This document shows, piece by piece, positions 1 to 5,561 of a stretch of 7,167 bases of DNA. The notes beneath the pieces were generated by a model that had not been told where the DNA came from, did no database searches, and saw only the letters and a list, made by a program, of their open reading frames with translations. Within the stretch, counting starts at the first letter, position 1. Each line of letters starts with the position of its first letter. The stretch lies in the NCBI GenBank assembly GCA_036568605.1, contig DATCSE010000412.1, positions 1 to 7,167 on the forward strand, in the 5' to 3' direction. The translations under genes and the position numbers were made by a program. The DNA is from DATCSE01 sp036568605 (GTDB lineage: Bacteria; Pseudomonadota; Gammaproteobacteria; Burkholderiales; Burkholderiaceae_C).

Positions 1-1184
1 AGATTGTGCTGCGTGGGCACGACATCGATCTGTCGAAGCTGCCGGTGCAGACCTGCTGGCCGGGCGAGCCCGCGCCGCTGATCACCTGGCCGCTGGTGGT
101 GACCAGGGGCCCGACCGACGCGCGCGAGGACAATTTCAATCTCGGCATCTACCGTATGCAGGTGCTGTCGAAGAACCAGACGATCATGCGCTGGCTCAAG
201 CATCGCGGCGGAGCGCAGCACCACCAGCGCTGGGGCCAGACCACGCCAAAGCCCCTGCCTGCCGCGGCGGTGATCGGCGCCGATCCCGGGACGATCCTGG
301 CGGCGGTGACGCCGGTGCCCGACACGTTCTCCGAATACCAGTTCGCCGGGCTGCTGCGCGGCAGCCGCACCGAGGTCGCCGACTCCGGTGTCGGCGATGC
401 CGGCGTGATGCTGCAGGTGCCGGCCCATGCCGAGATCGCGCTCGAGGGCCACATCCCGCCGGCCGAGCCGGGCTTCGAAGGCGTGAGCGCGCTGGGCGTC
501 AAGCTGAAGGAGATCAACGGCTACCTGCATGCGCTGGAGGGCCCGTTCGGCGACCACACCGGCTATTACAACGAGCAGGACTGGTTCCCGGTGTTCGAGA
601 TCGGCCGCCTGACCCATCGCCGCGAGCCGATCTACCACTCGACCTACACCGGCAAGCCGCCGGACGAGCCGGCGGTGCTCGGCGTCGCGCTGAACGAAGT
701 GTTCGTGCCCATCCTGCAGAAGCAGTTTCCCGAGATCGTCGACTTCTATCTGCCGCCCGAAGGCTGCAGCTACCGGATGGCGGTCATCAGCATCCGCAAG
801 AGCTACCCGGGCCATGCAAAGCGGCTGATGTTCGGGCTCTGGAGCTTCCTGCGCCAGTTCATGTACACCAAGTTCATCGTCGTGACCGACGACGACGTGG
901 ACATCCGCGACTGGCGCGACGTGATCTGGGCGATCACGACCCGCGTCGATCCGGTGCGCGACACCACGCTGGTCGGCGAGACGCCGATCGACTACCTCGA
1001 TTTCGCCTCGCCGGTCAGCGGCCTGGGCGGCAAGATGGGGCTGGACGCGACCAGCAAGTGGCCCGGGGAGACATCGCGCGAATGGGGCCGCACGATCCGC
1101 ATGGAGGCGCAGGCCGGGGAGCGCGCCGCGGCGATCGTCGAGCGCCTGCTGGGCGCCGGGGAGATCACGAAAGGCGCCAGCTGA
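1..1184 (+). CDS. ubiD: UbiD, 3-octaprenyl-4-hydroxybenzoate carboxy-lyase, 5'-truncated
   Basis: This is the C-terminal part of the prenylated-FMN-dependent decarboxylase that removes the carboxyl group of 3-polyprenyl-4-hydroxybenzoate in ubiquinone synthesis. The reading frame is already open at the window edge (first full codon at 3). About 394 residues are present; E. coli UbiD is about 497, so roughly the first 100-120 are missing. Near-identity to E. coli UbiD is visible in QKQFPEIVDFYLPPEGCSYR, FLRQFMYTKF, DVIWAITTR and FASPVSGLG. Counting from the GTG at position 6, the family's catalytic and cofactor residues are all there: N45 and R50 in NLGIYR, H66 in HRGGA, E143 in AEIALEG, and the E178/D183 pair in EGPFGD. 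The only oddity is an apparent insertion of about 15 residues just before EGPFGD, treated as a finding. The GTG at 6 is not the true start. The gene is followed by a palindromic region with a terminator-like hairpin. Confidence 0.96.
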   Translation, partial: IVLRGHDIDLSKLPVQTCWPGEPAPLITWPLVVTRGPTDAREDNFNLGIYRMQVLSKNQTIMRWLKHRGGAQHHQRWGQTTPKPLPAAAVIGADPGTILAAVTPVPDTFSEYQFAGLLRGSRTEVADSGVGDAGVMLQVPAHAEIALEGHIPPAEPGFEGVSALGVKLKEINGYLHALEGPFGDHTGYYNEQDWFPVFEIGRLTHRREPIYHSTYTGKPPDEPAVLGVALNEVFVPILQKQFPEIVDFYLPPEGCSYRMAVISIRKSYPGHAKRLMFGLWSFLRQFMYTKFIVVTDDDVDIRDWRDVIWAITTRVDPVRDTTLVGETPIDYLDFASPVSGLGGKMGLDATSKWPGETSREWGRTIRMEAQAGERAAAIVERLLGAGEITKGAS

Positions 1185-1201
1185 CAAGAGGATACGTGCT
1201 G

Positions 1202-1289
1202 AGCGCTCGAGCGCTTGAATCGCGGCCGCATCTGACCTAAGTTTGGAAGGCCTGCATGCAGGCAACCCAACCGACGCAGTCCCTGCGTC
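1202..1289. repeat. Cluster of three short palindromes downstream of ubiD
   Basis: Three self-complementary elements lie in the non-coding DNA between ubiD and the hairpin at 1346. They are a perfect 14-bp palindrome at 1202-1215 (AGCGCTCGAGCGCT), a second perfect 14-bp palindrome at 1250-1263 (GCCTGCATGCAGGC), and a 7-bp stem with a 3-base loop at 1273-1289 (GACGCAG / CTGCGTC). None is followed by a T-run, so none is a classical terminator. They could be protein-binding sites, RNA structures protecting the ubiD 3' end, or chance in GC-rich DNA. Apart from these and the hairpin I see nothing else in 1185-1394. Confidence 0.6.
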
Positions 1290-1345
1290 ATAGGGGCCCT
1301 GGACCTCTTTCCTCCAGAACCCCGAACGGTGGCGCAAGCCACCCG

Positions 1346-1373
1346 CCCCTCCCGCCGAAAGGCCGCGGAGGGG
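1346..1373 (+). terminator. Terminator-like hairpin after ubiD
   Basis: A 7-bp outer stem (CCCCTCC at 1346-1352 with GGAGGGG at 1367-1373) encloses an inner GCC/GGC stem capped by a GAAA loop. On the + strand it is followed by a T/C-rich run (TTCGTCTTTCT), as expected for a rather imperfect intrinsic terminator. It lies about 160 bases after the ubiD stop and only 21 bases beyond the stop of the convergent DUF2164 gene, so it may act for both directions. The T-rich side faces ubiD transcription. Confidence 0.6.
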
Positions 1374-1394
1374 TTCGTCTTTCTGGGTGCCCGG

Positions 1395-1688
1395 CTACCG
1401 CTTCGACGGATCGCGCTTCGGCTTGCCGTGCGCTTTCTCGTACTTCGCCCAGTAGCGGAACTCGTCCTCGTGAACCTCGATGTCGAGTTCGTCGACACGC
1501 ATGCGCATGCGCTCCTGCGCGTCGGCCACGCCGCGGTTGTACAGGCTGGGGCCTATCTCTTCGAGGATGTAGTTCAGCAGCGCACCGGCCTGGATGTTGC
1601 CGATGCGCTGCTCGAGGTGCTGTTCGAAGTACCGCTCGATCGAGGCGATGGCATCGGCGCGCTGGGTCTTGTCGAGTTCGACGGTCAT
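1395..1688 (-). CDS. DUF2164 family protein, 97 aa
   Basis: This is a small acidic-to-basic helical protein of the uncharacterised DUF2164 family, recognised from the pattern SIERYFEQ (residues 16-23), the IGN at 29-31, LLNYILEEIGPSLYNRGV (37-54) and the following VADAQERMRMRVDELDIEV stretch. The family is usually about 80-90 residues. Here a charged tail (about 74-97, ending KPKRDPSKR) follows the core. No signal peptide, membrane segment or cysteine is present. It is the last gene of the minus-strand run and starts 33 bases after the stop of the upstream helical protein. The start has no strong Shine-Dalgarno match, which suggests translation coupled to the upstream gene. The role of the family is unknown. 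Confidence 0.88.
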   Translation of the reverse strand: MTVELDKTQRADAIASIERYFEQHLEQRIGNIQAGALLNYILEEIGPSLYNRGVADAQERMRMRVDELDIEVHEDEFRYWAKYEKAHGKPKRDPSKR

Positions 1689-1721
1689 GCGTGTTCGATC
1701 AGTCGCGTGGCGGTGGGCGGC

Positions 1722-2417
1722 CTAACGCCGGCGCGCCTTCGCGGCCGGCGCTGCGTCCGCCGCGCTGCCGCCCGAGCGCAGGCCTTCGGACATCCCGATC
1801 AGCACCCCGCTGACCATCGCCGCGTACCCGTCGAGCAGCGCCTGCGCGGTGCGCAGGCCGGCAGTCCGGCCATCGCGCAGCACGGTCTGTGCCTGCGACA
1901 ACAGCTGCTCGACCGTCTGGCTGGCCTGCGCGCCGGTTTCGCTGCCCTTGATCTTCATCGCCTGGAGCGCCTGTTCCCACGGCCCTTGCAGCGCGCCGCC
2001 GGCACCCTGCGCGGCCTTGCCGACCGTCTTGAAGAACACGTCCTCCATCTTCTCGATGTTGTCGAGCGCGTCCTTCAGCGGCTTTTCCTGCAGCGCGGCG
2101 CCTTGCGAGACGAACTGCTGCAGCGCCTTGTGGTTGGCTTCGACCGCCTGCAGCAGCGCGCCGTCCATGCCGGCCAGCGCCTTGCCGAGCAGCGCTTCGA
2201 CGTCGACCGCCGGCGCAACGTTCTTCGCCGCACCGGCAGTGGCCGCGTCGGTCACCGACTTCAGCACCTTCTTGATGTTGTCCAGCGTCAGCTCGCGGCC
2301 CTGCAGCGCCTTCAGCGTCGCCTCGCGGACGGCCTTGCGCAGCGCATCGCCCTGCTTGGCGGTCGCCTCCGAGAACATCTGGATCAGCGCGTCCTGGTCG
2401 ATGCCGGCCTTGATCAT
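1722..2417 (-). CDS. Unrecognised helical, phasin-like protein, 231 aa
   Basis: I cannot name a function. The gene is real: full open frame, strong G/C third positions, and a clear ribosome site (GAGGAG, 7 bases before the ATG at 2417). The protein is almost wholly Ala, Gln, Leu, Lys and Glu in heptad-like spacing, so amphipathic helices are expected throughout. It has no cysteine and a single Trp (W137). A mildly hydrophobic helix lies near the C-terminus (about 197-213, GYAAMVSGVLIGMSEGL), and the end is an Ala/Lys/Arg-rich tail (218-231), a composition often seen in granule- or nucleoid-associated proteins. There is no signal peptide. It sits directly downstream of phbB (58-base gap), so a PHB-granule or phasin-like role is a reasonable guess, not shown. 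It may belong to the Burkholderiales family annotated DUF6781, but I am unsure of that number. Confidence 0.85.
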   Translation of the reverse strand: MIKAGIDQDALIQMFSEATAKQGDALRKAVREATLKALQGRELTLDNIKKVLKSVTDAATAGAAKNVAPAVDVEALLGKALAGMDGALLQAVEANHKALQQFVSQGAALQEKPLKDALDNIEKMEDVFFKTVGKAAQGAGGALQGPWEQALQAMKIKGSETGAQASQTVEQLLSQAQTVLRDGRTAGLRTAQALLDGYAAMVSGVLIGMSEGLRSGGSAADAAPAAKARRR

Positions 2418-2475
2418 CGGTCGTCTCCTCGTGGTCGTCTCGTCGGGGATGCGGGGTTGCTGCGCCGTGCGCCGG

Positions 2476-3228
2476 TCACTGCATGTGCTGGCCGCCGTTG
2501 ATCGCGATGTTCGCGCCAGTCAGGAACGCCGCTTCCTCCGAGGCGAGGTAGATCACGAGCCCGGCCACCTCCTCGGGCTTGCCGAGCCGGCCGACCGGGA
2601 TCTGCGGCAGGATCTTCGTGTTCAGCACGTCCTCGGGAATCGCGGTGACCATCTTGGTGCCGATGTAGCCCGGCGAGATCGTGTTCACGGTCACGCCCTT
2701 GCGCGCGACCTCGAGCGCCAGTGCCTTCGTGAAGCCGTGCACCCCGGCCTTCGCGGCCGAGTAGTTGGTCTGCCCGAATGCGCCCTTGCTGCCGTTGACC
2801 GACGAGACGTTGATGATGCGGCCCCAGCCGCGCTCGACCATGCCGTCGGCAACCTGCTTGGTCATGTTGAACAGGCTGTCGAGGTTGGTGCGCAGCACCG
2901 CGTCCCAGTTGACCTTGTCCATCTTCTTGAAGGTCATGTCGCGCGTGATGCCGGCGTTGTTGACCAGCACGTCGACCGCGCCCAGCTTCTTCTGCACCTG
3001 GTCGACGGCCTTCGCGCAGGAGTCGATGTCGCAGACGTCGCACGGCACCGCGAACATCGTGTAGCCGCGGCCCTCCATCTCGGCCAGCCACTCCTTGTAC
3101 TTGGTGTTGCCGGGCGAGTAGGTCACCGCGACCTTGTAGCCGGCGTCGGCCATCTTGGTGGAGATCGTCTCGCCCAGTCCACCCATCCCGCCGGTGACCA
3201 GGACCACTCGTTGCTGCGTTGCTGCCAT
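2476..3228 (-). CDS. phbB: Acetoacetyl-CoA reductase (PHB pathway)
   Basis: This cytoplasmic short-chain dehydrogenase reduces acetoacetyl-CoA to (R)-3-hydroxybutyryl-CoA, normally with NADPH, which is the middle step of polyhydroxybutyrate synthesis. At 250 residues it has the family's usual length. The Rossmann glycine motif is TGGMGGLG (12-19), NNAG is at 90-93 followed by ITRD, and N115, S143 (in NVSSVNG), Y156 and K160 (YSAAK) form the catalytic set with the same S-to-Y spacing of 13 as Ralstonia PhaB. The QTNYSAAKAGVHGFTKALA and SPGYIGTKMV stretches are typical of PhaB and separate it from FabG. The start is fixed by AGGAG 8 bases before the ATG at 3228. It lies 57 bases after dctA and 58 bases before the phasin-like gene. 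No thiolase or PHB synthase gene is present in the window. Confidence 0.95.
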   Translation of the reverse strand: MAATQQRVVLVTGGMGGLGETISTKMADAGYKVAVTYSPGNTKYKEWLAEMEGRGYTMFAVPCDVCDIDSCAKAVDQVQKKLGAVDVLVNNAGITRDMTFKKMDKVNWDAVLRTNLDSLFNMTKQVADGMVERGWGRIINVSSVNGSKGAFGQTNYSAAKAGVHGFTKALALEVARKGVTVNTISPGYIGTKMVTAIPEDVLNTKILPQIPVGRLGKPEEVAGLVIYLASEEAAFLTGANIAINGGQHMQ

Positions 3229-3285
3229 TTGGATCTCTCCTCTGTTGACGACTGTGTTGGGGGCGGGTGATTGAGACCGATGGAA

Positions 3286-4629
3286 TCAGCGTGCGGCCGT
3301 GGCCGGCATGCGCGCTTCGGTTTGATCGAGCTCGGCCTCGGGCTCTTCGGATTCGGTGCTGCTCGTGTTGTTCAGCTCGCGCGCGAGGCGTTCCCTGTCG
3401 AGATCGCCGGTCCAGCGGGCGACGACCAGCGTCGCGACGCCGTTGCCGATCAGGTTGGTCAGCGCGCGCGCCTCGGACATGAAACGGTCGATGCCGAGGA
3501 TCAGCGCGAGCCCGGCCACCGGCACGTTGCCGACCGCCGACAGCGTCGCGGCCAGCACGATGAAGCCGCTGCCGGTCACGCCGGCCGCGCCCTTGGAGGT
3601 CAGCAGCAGCACGAGCAGCAGCGTGATCTGGTGCGTGATGTCCAGCGGCGTGTTCGTCGCCTGCGCGATGAACACCGCCGCCATCGTCAGGTAGATCGAG
3701 GTGCCGTCCAGGTTGAACGAATAGCCGGTCGGGATCACCAGCCCGACAACCGACTTCTTCGCGCCCAGGTTCTCCATCTTCGCCATCATGCGCGGCAGCA
3801 CCGACTCGCTCGACGAGGTGCCCAGCACGATCAGCAGTTCCTCCTTGATGTACTTGATGAACTTCCAGATCGAGAAGCCGGCCAGGTACGCGATCAGCCC
3901 GAGCACGACGAAGATGAAGATCAGGCAGGTCGCGTAGAACGTGCCCATCAGCTTGCCCAGCGAGAACAGCGAGGCGATGCCGTACTTGCCGATCGTGAAC
4001 GCCATCGCGCCGAACGCGCCGATCGGGGCGACGCGCATGATCATCCCGACGATGCCGAACAGCACGTGCGAGAACTTCTCGATGAAGTCGAACACCGGCG
4101 TGCCGCGCCCGCCGAAGCGGTGCAGCGCAAAGCCGAACAGGACCGCGAACAGCAGCACCTGCAGGATCTCGCCCTGGGCGAACGCGTCGACCACCGTGTT
4201 CGGGATCACGTGCAGCAGGAAGTCCACCGTCGAGCCCATCTGCCCGGGCTTGGTGTAGGCGGCGATGCCCTTGGTGTCTATCGTCTTCGGGTCGACGTTC
4301 ATGCCGACGCCCGGCTGCACGAGGTTGACGATCACGAGCCCGACGATCAGCGCGATCGAGCTGACGATCTCGAAGTACAGCAACGCGAGGCCGCCGGTCT
4401 TGCCGACCTTCTTCATGTCCTCCATGCCGGCGATGCCGACCACGACGGTGCAGAAGATGATGGGCGCGATGATCATCTTGATCAGCTTGATGAAGCCGTC
4501 GCCCAGCGGCTTCATCGCCTCGCCGGTGGCCGGCCAGAAGTGGCCGAGGAGCACGCCGATCACGATGGCCGTGATGACCTGCAGGTACAGCGACTTGTAC
4601 CAAGGCTTGCGCACCGGGTTCGCATCCAT
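3286..4629 (-). CDS. dctA: C4-dicarboxylate transporter DctA
   Basis: This inner-membrane cation symporter takes up succinate, fumarate and malate (DAACS/glutamate transporter family). It has 447 residues against about 428 in E. coli. The N-terminus (YKSLYLQVITAI, then LLGHFWP and IKLIKMIIAPIIFCTVVVGI) aligns with E. coli DctA. The family's transport core is intact: serine-rich hairpin TSSSES (271-276), TM7 motif NLDGT (306-310), second hairpin TSKGAAGVTGSGF (344-356), and TM8 with D381, R382 and the TNLIGN stretch (391-396). An acidic, Glu-rich soluble tail (about 420-447) is longer than usual. The frame stays open 51 codons further upstream, but that stretch is basic, unlike DctA, and GGAG lies about 10 bases before the ATG at 4629, so 4629 is chosen. 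It is the first gene of the minus-strand run and is divergent from the PadR gene. Confidence 0.96.
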   Translation of the reverse strand: MDANPVRKPWYKSLYLQVITAIVIGVLLGHFWPATGEAMKPLGDGFIKLIKMIIAPIIFCTVVVGIAGMEDMKKVGKTGGLALLYFEIVSSIALIVGLVIVNLVQPGVGMNVDPKTIDTKGIAAYTKPGQMGSTVDFLLHVIPNTVVDAFAQGEILQVLLFAVLFGFALHRFGGRGTPVFDFIEKFSHVLFGIVGMIMRVAPIGAFGAMAFTIGKYGIASLFSLGKLMGTFYATCLIFIFVVLGLIAYLAGFSIWKFIKYIKEELLIVLGTSSSESVLPRMMAKMENLGAKKSVVGLVIPTGYSFNLDGTSIYLTMAAVFIAQATNTPLDITHQITLLLVLLLTSKGAAGVTGSGFIVLAATLSAVGNVPVAGLALILGIDRFMSEARALTNLIGNGVATLVVARWTGDLDRERLARELNNTSSTESEEPEAELDQTEARMPATAAR

Positions 4630-4718
4630 CTCGAGTCGTCTCCGCTTCGACTTCCTTGTTCGTGACAGCGCACGGGCGGATGCCACTTGGCCTGCGCAGC
4701 ACCGAGGTGGCCGTTGCA

Positions 4719-4747
4719 GTGTTACCGCGGCGACAAAGCCTACGCAA
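4719..4747 (-). promoter_or_regulatory. Weak candidate sigma70 promoter for dctA
   Basis: Reading the minus strand, TTGCGT (4747-4742) and TAACAC (4724-4719) are separated by 17 bases, each with three matches to consensus. It would give a leader of about 85 bases to the dctA start. The match is poor and this is only the best I could find in 4630-4860. I found no acceptable -24/-12 (sigma54) site, although dctA is sigma54-dependent in some bacteria. Confidence 0.2.
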
Positions 4748-4862
4748 TAGGTGCTACGCGAAGTTCGTCGATTCCCCGACATGCAAGCTGTACCCGTTTG
4801 TTATCGCTGGACTTGCAACGCGGTGCATAGCGGTGGCCCGAACGCGTGATGTCCGAGGCTTC

Positions 4863-4891
4863 TTGATGTCCCGGGAAAGAGCTACTAAGAT
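4863..4891 (+). promoter_or_regulatory. Sigma70-type promoter of the PadR gene
   Basis: TTGATG (4863-4868) and TAAGAT (4886-4891) are exactly 17 bases apart, each matching consensus at four of six positions. Transcription would begin near 4898, leaving a leader of about 25 bases with the AAGGA ribosome site (4912-4916) before the ATG at 4923. The -35 box sits in the second copy of an 8-bp direct repeat (TGATGTCC at 4847-4854 and 4864-4871). Confidence 0.55.
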
Positions 4892-4897
4892 ATATCT
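4888..4897. promoter_or_regulatory. Palindromic operator candidate over the -10 box
   Basis: AGATATATCT is a perfect 10-bp palindrome, and the base pair two positions further out (T4886/A4899) also matches. It overlaps the -10 box and start point of the PadR gene and is strikingly AT-rich against its surroundings. PadR proteins are dimers that bind inverted repeats and commonly repress their own promoters, so self-repression is the natural reading. The link to this protein is inference. Confidence 0.5.
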
Positions 4898-4922
4898 CAC
4901 ATACAACTTCCAAGGATGGACA

Positions 4923-5543
4923 ATGTTTGGATTTCATCGACACCACGCGGCGTTCGGCGCCGGCCCTTGCGGTCGCGCGTACCTTCACGAGCGCGGGGCA
5001 TATGACGAGGAGTACGGCATGTTCGGACACCACCGCGGTGGCCGCCACGGCGAAGGCATGATGCGCGGCATGGGCGGGCGCACGCGCCTGTTCGGCCAGG
5101 GCGATCTGCGACTGGTCGTGCTGGCGCTGCTGCAGGAGCGGCCGCGCCACGGCTACGAGGTGATCAAGGCGATCGAAGAGCGCGTCGGCGGCGACTACAG
5201 CCCGAGCCCCGGCGTGATCTACCCGACGCTGACCCTGCTGGTCGACCTCGGCCACGCGCAGATCAGCGCCGAGCAGCAGGGCGAGCGCAAGCAGTACGCG
5301 ATCACGCCCGAAGGCGAGGCCTTCCTGGCCGAGAACAAGGCGGCGCTGGATGCGGTGCTCGAGCGGCTCGACCGTGCGGCGCGGCCCGGCCATGCGATGC
5401 GCGCGCCCGAGGTGCAGCGCGCGCTGCAGAACTTCCGCATGGCGCTGCACCTGCGGCTGTCCAAGGGCTCGCTGAGCAATGCGCAGATCCGCGCGATCGC
5501 CGATGCGATCGACCAGGCGGCCGTCGCGATCGAGCGCAGCTGA
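4923..5543 (+). CDS. PadR-family regulator, YqjI-like, His-rich N-terminus
   Basis: This is a winged-helix transcription repressor of 206 residues. Its closest recognisable relative is E. coli YqjI, a nickel-responsive PadR protein. From about residue 53 the similarity is clear: RLFGQGDLRLVVLALL (55-70), HGYE (76-79), IKAIEE, YSPSPGVIYPTL (92-103), then the wing and a C-terminal dimerisation helix pair (ALQNFRMAL onward). Residues 1-52 form a low-complexity tail with seven histidines (5, 7, 8, 22, 36, 37, 42), one Cys (16) and several Met, in the place of YqjI's His/Cys-rich metal-binding tail. A metal-responsive role is likely, but which metal is open. No yqjH-like reductase is adjacent, and the neighbours are dctA (divergent) and msrA (convergent). 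I chose 4923 because of AAGGA six bases upstream and the fitting promoter. A second good start exists at 5019. Confidence 0.92.
   Translation: MFGFHRHHAAFGAGPCGRAYLHERGAYDEEYGMFGHHRGGRHGEGMMRGMGGRTRLFGQGDLRLVVLALLQERPRHGYEVIKAIEERVGGDYSPSPGVIYPTLTLLVDLGHAQISAEQQGERKQYAITPEGEAFLAENKAALDAVLERLDRAARPGHAMRAPEVQRALQNFRMALHLRLSKGSLSNAQIRAIADAIDQAAVAIERS
5007..5021 (+). promoter_or_regulatory. Internal ribosome site and alternative PadR start
   Basis: GAGGAG (5007-5012) lies six bases before an in-frame ATG (5019-5021), a stronger Shine-Dalgarno match than the one at 4923. Starting here would give a 174-residue protein beginning MFGHHRGG, without the first His cluster. The 31 codons between the two starts use noticeably more A/T at third positions (about ten of 31) than the rest of the gene, so the true or main start is uncertain. 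Confidence 0.45.
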
Positions 5544-5549
5544 GTCTTG

Positions 5550-5561
5550 CCCCTCGAGGGG
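5550..5561. terminator. Possible shared terminator between padR-type gene and msrA
   Basis: CCCCTCGAGGGG is a perfect 12-bp palindrome filling most of the 18-base gap between two convergent stop codons (5543 and 5562). It lacks a real loop and T-run, so a bidirectional stop signal is only a suggestion from its position and symmetry. Confidence 0.3.

Noticed and set aside
1256..1813. Plus-strand open frame across the ubiD downstream hairpin region and DUF2164
   Set aside because: It covers the hairpin and runs antisense to a recognised gene. The product is Arg/Ser/Pro-rich, with no ribosome site.
1849..4665. Long plus-strand open frames opposite the minus-strand genes (1849-3270, 3271-4665)
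   Set aside because: They are antisense to phbB, dctA and the helical protein. The products are rich in Arg, His, Asp and Gln with no recognisable family. They are shadows.
2414..4747. Very long minus-strand open frame (777 codons) across phbB and dctA
   Set aside because: It lies out of frame over two well-recognised genes and translates to Arg/Ala/Gly/His-rich low-complexity sequence, typical of shadow frames in GC-rich coding DNA.
4630..4782. Upstream-extended N-terminus of DctA (start at 4782)
   Set aside because: The extra 51 residues are basic and unlike DctA, the family start aligns at MDANPVRKPWYKSLY, and a ribosome site precedes 4629.
4661..4830. Sigma54 (-24/-12) promoter for dctA
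   Set aside because: Two near matches on the minus strand (around 4667-4684 and 4814-4830) have GG-to-GC spacing off by one base or lack the GG, so neither fits the strict sigma54 spacing.
4656..4922. Upstream-extended start of the PadR gene
   Set aside because: The extension runs through the promoter and operator region and has no family similarity. AAGGA precedes the ATG at 4923.
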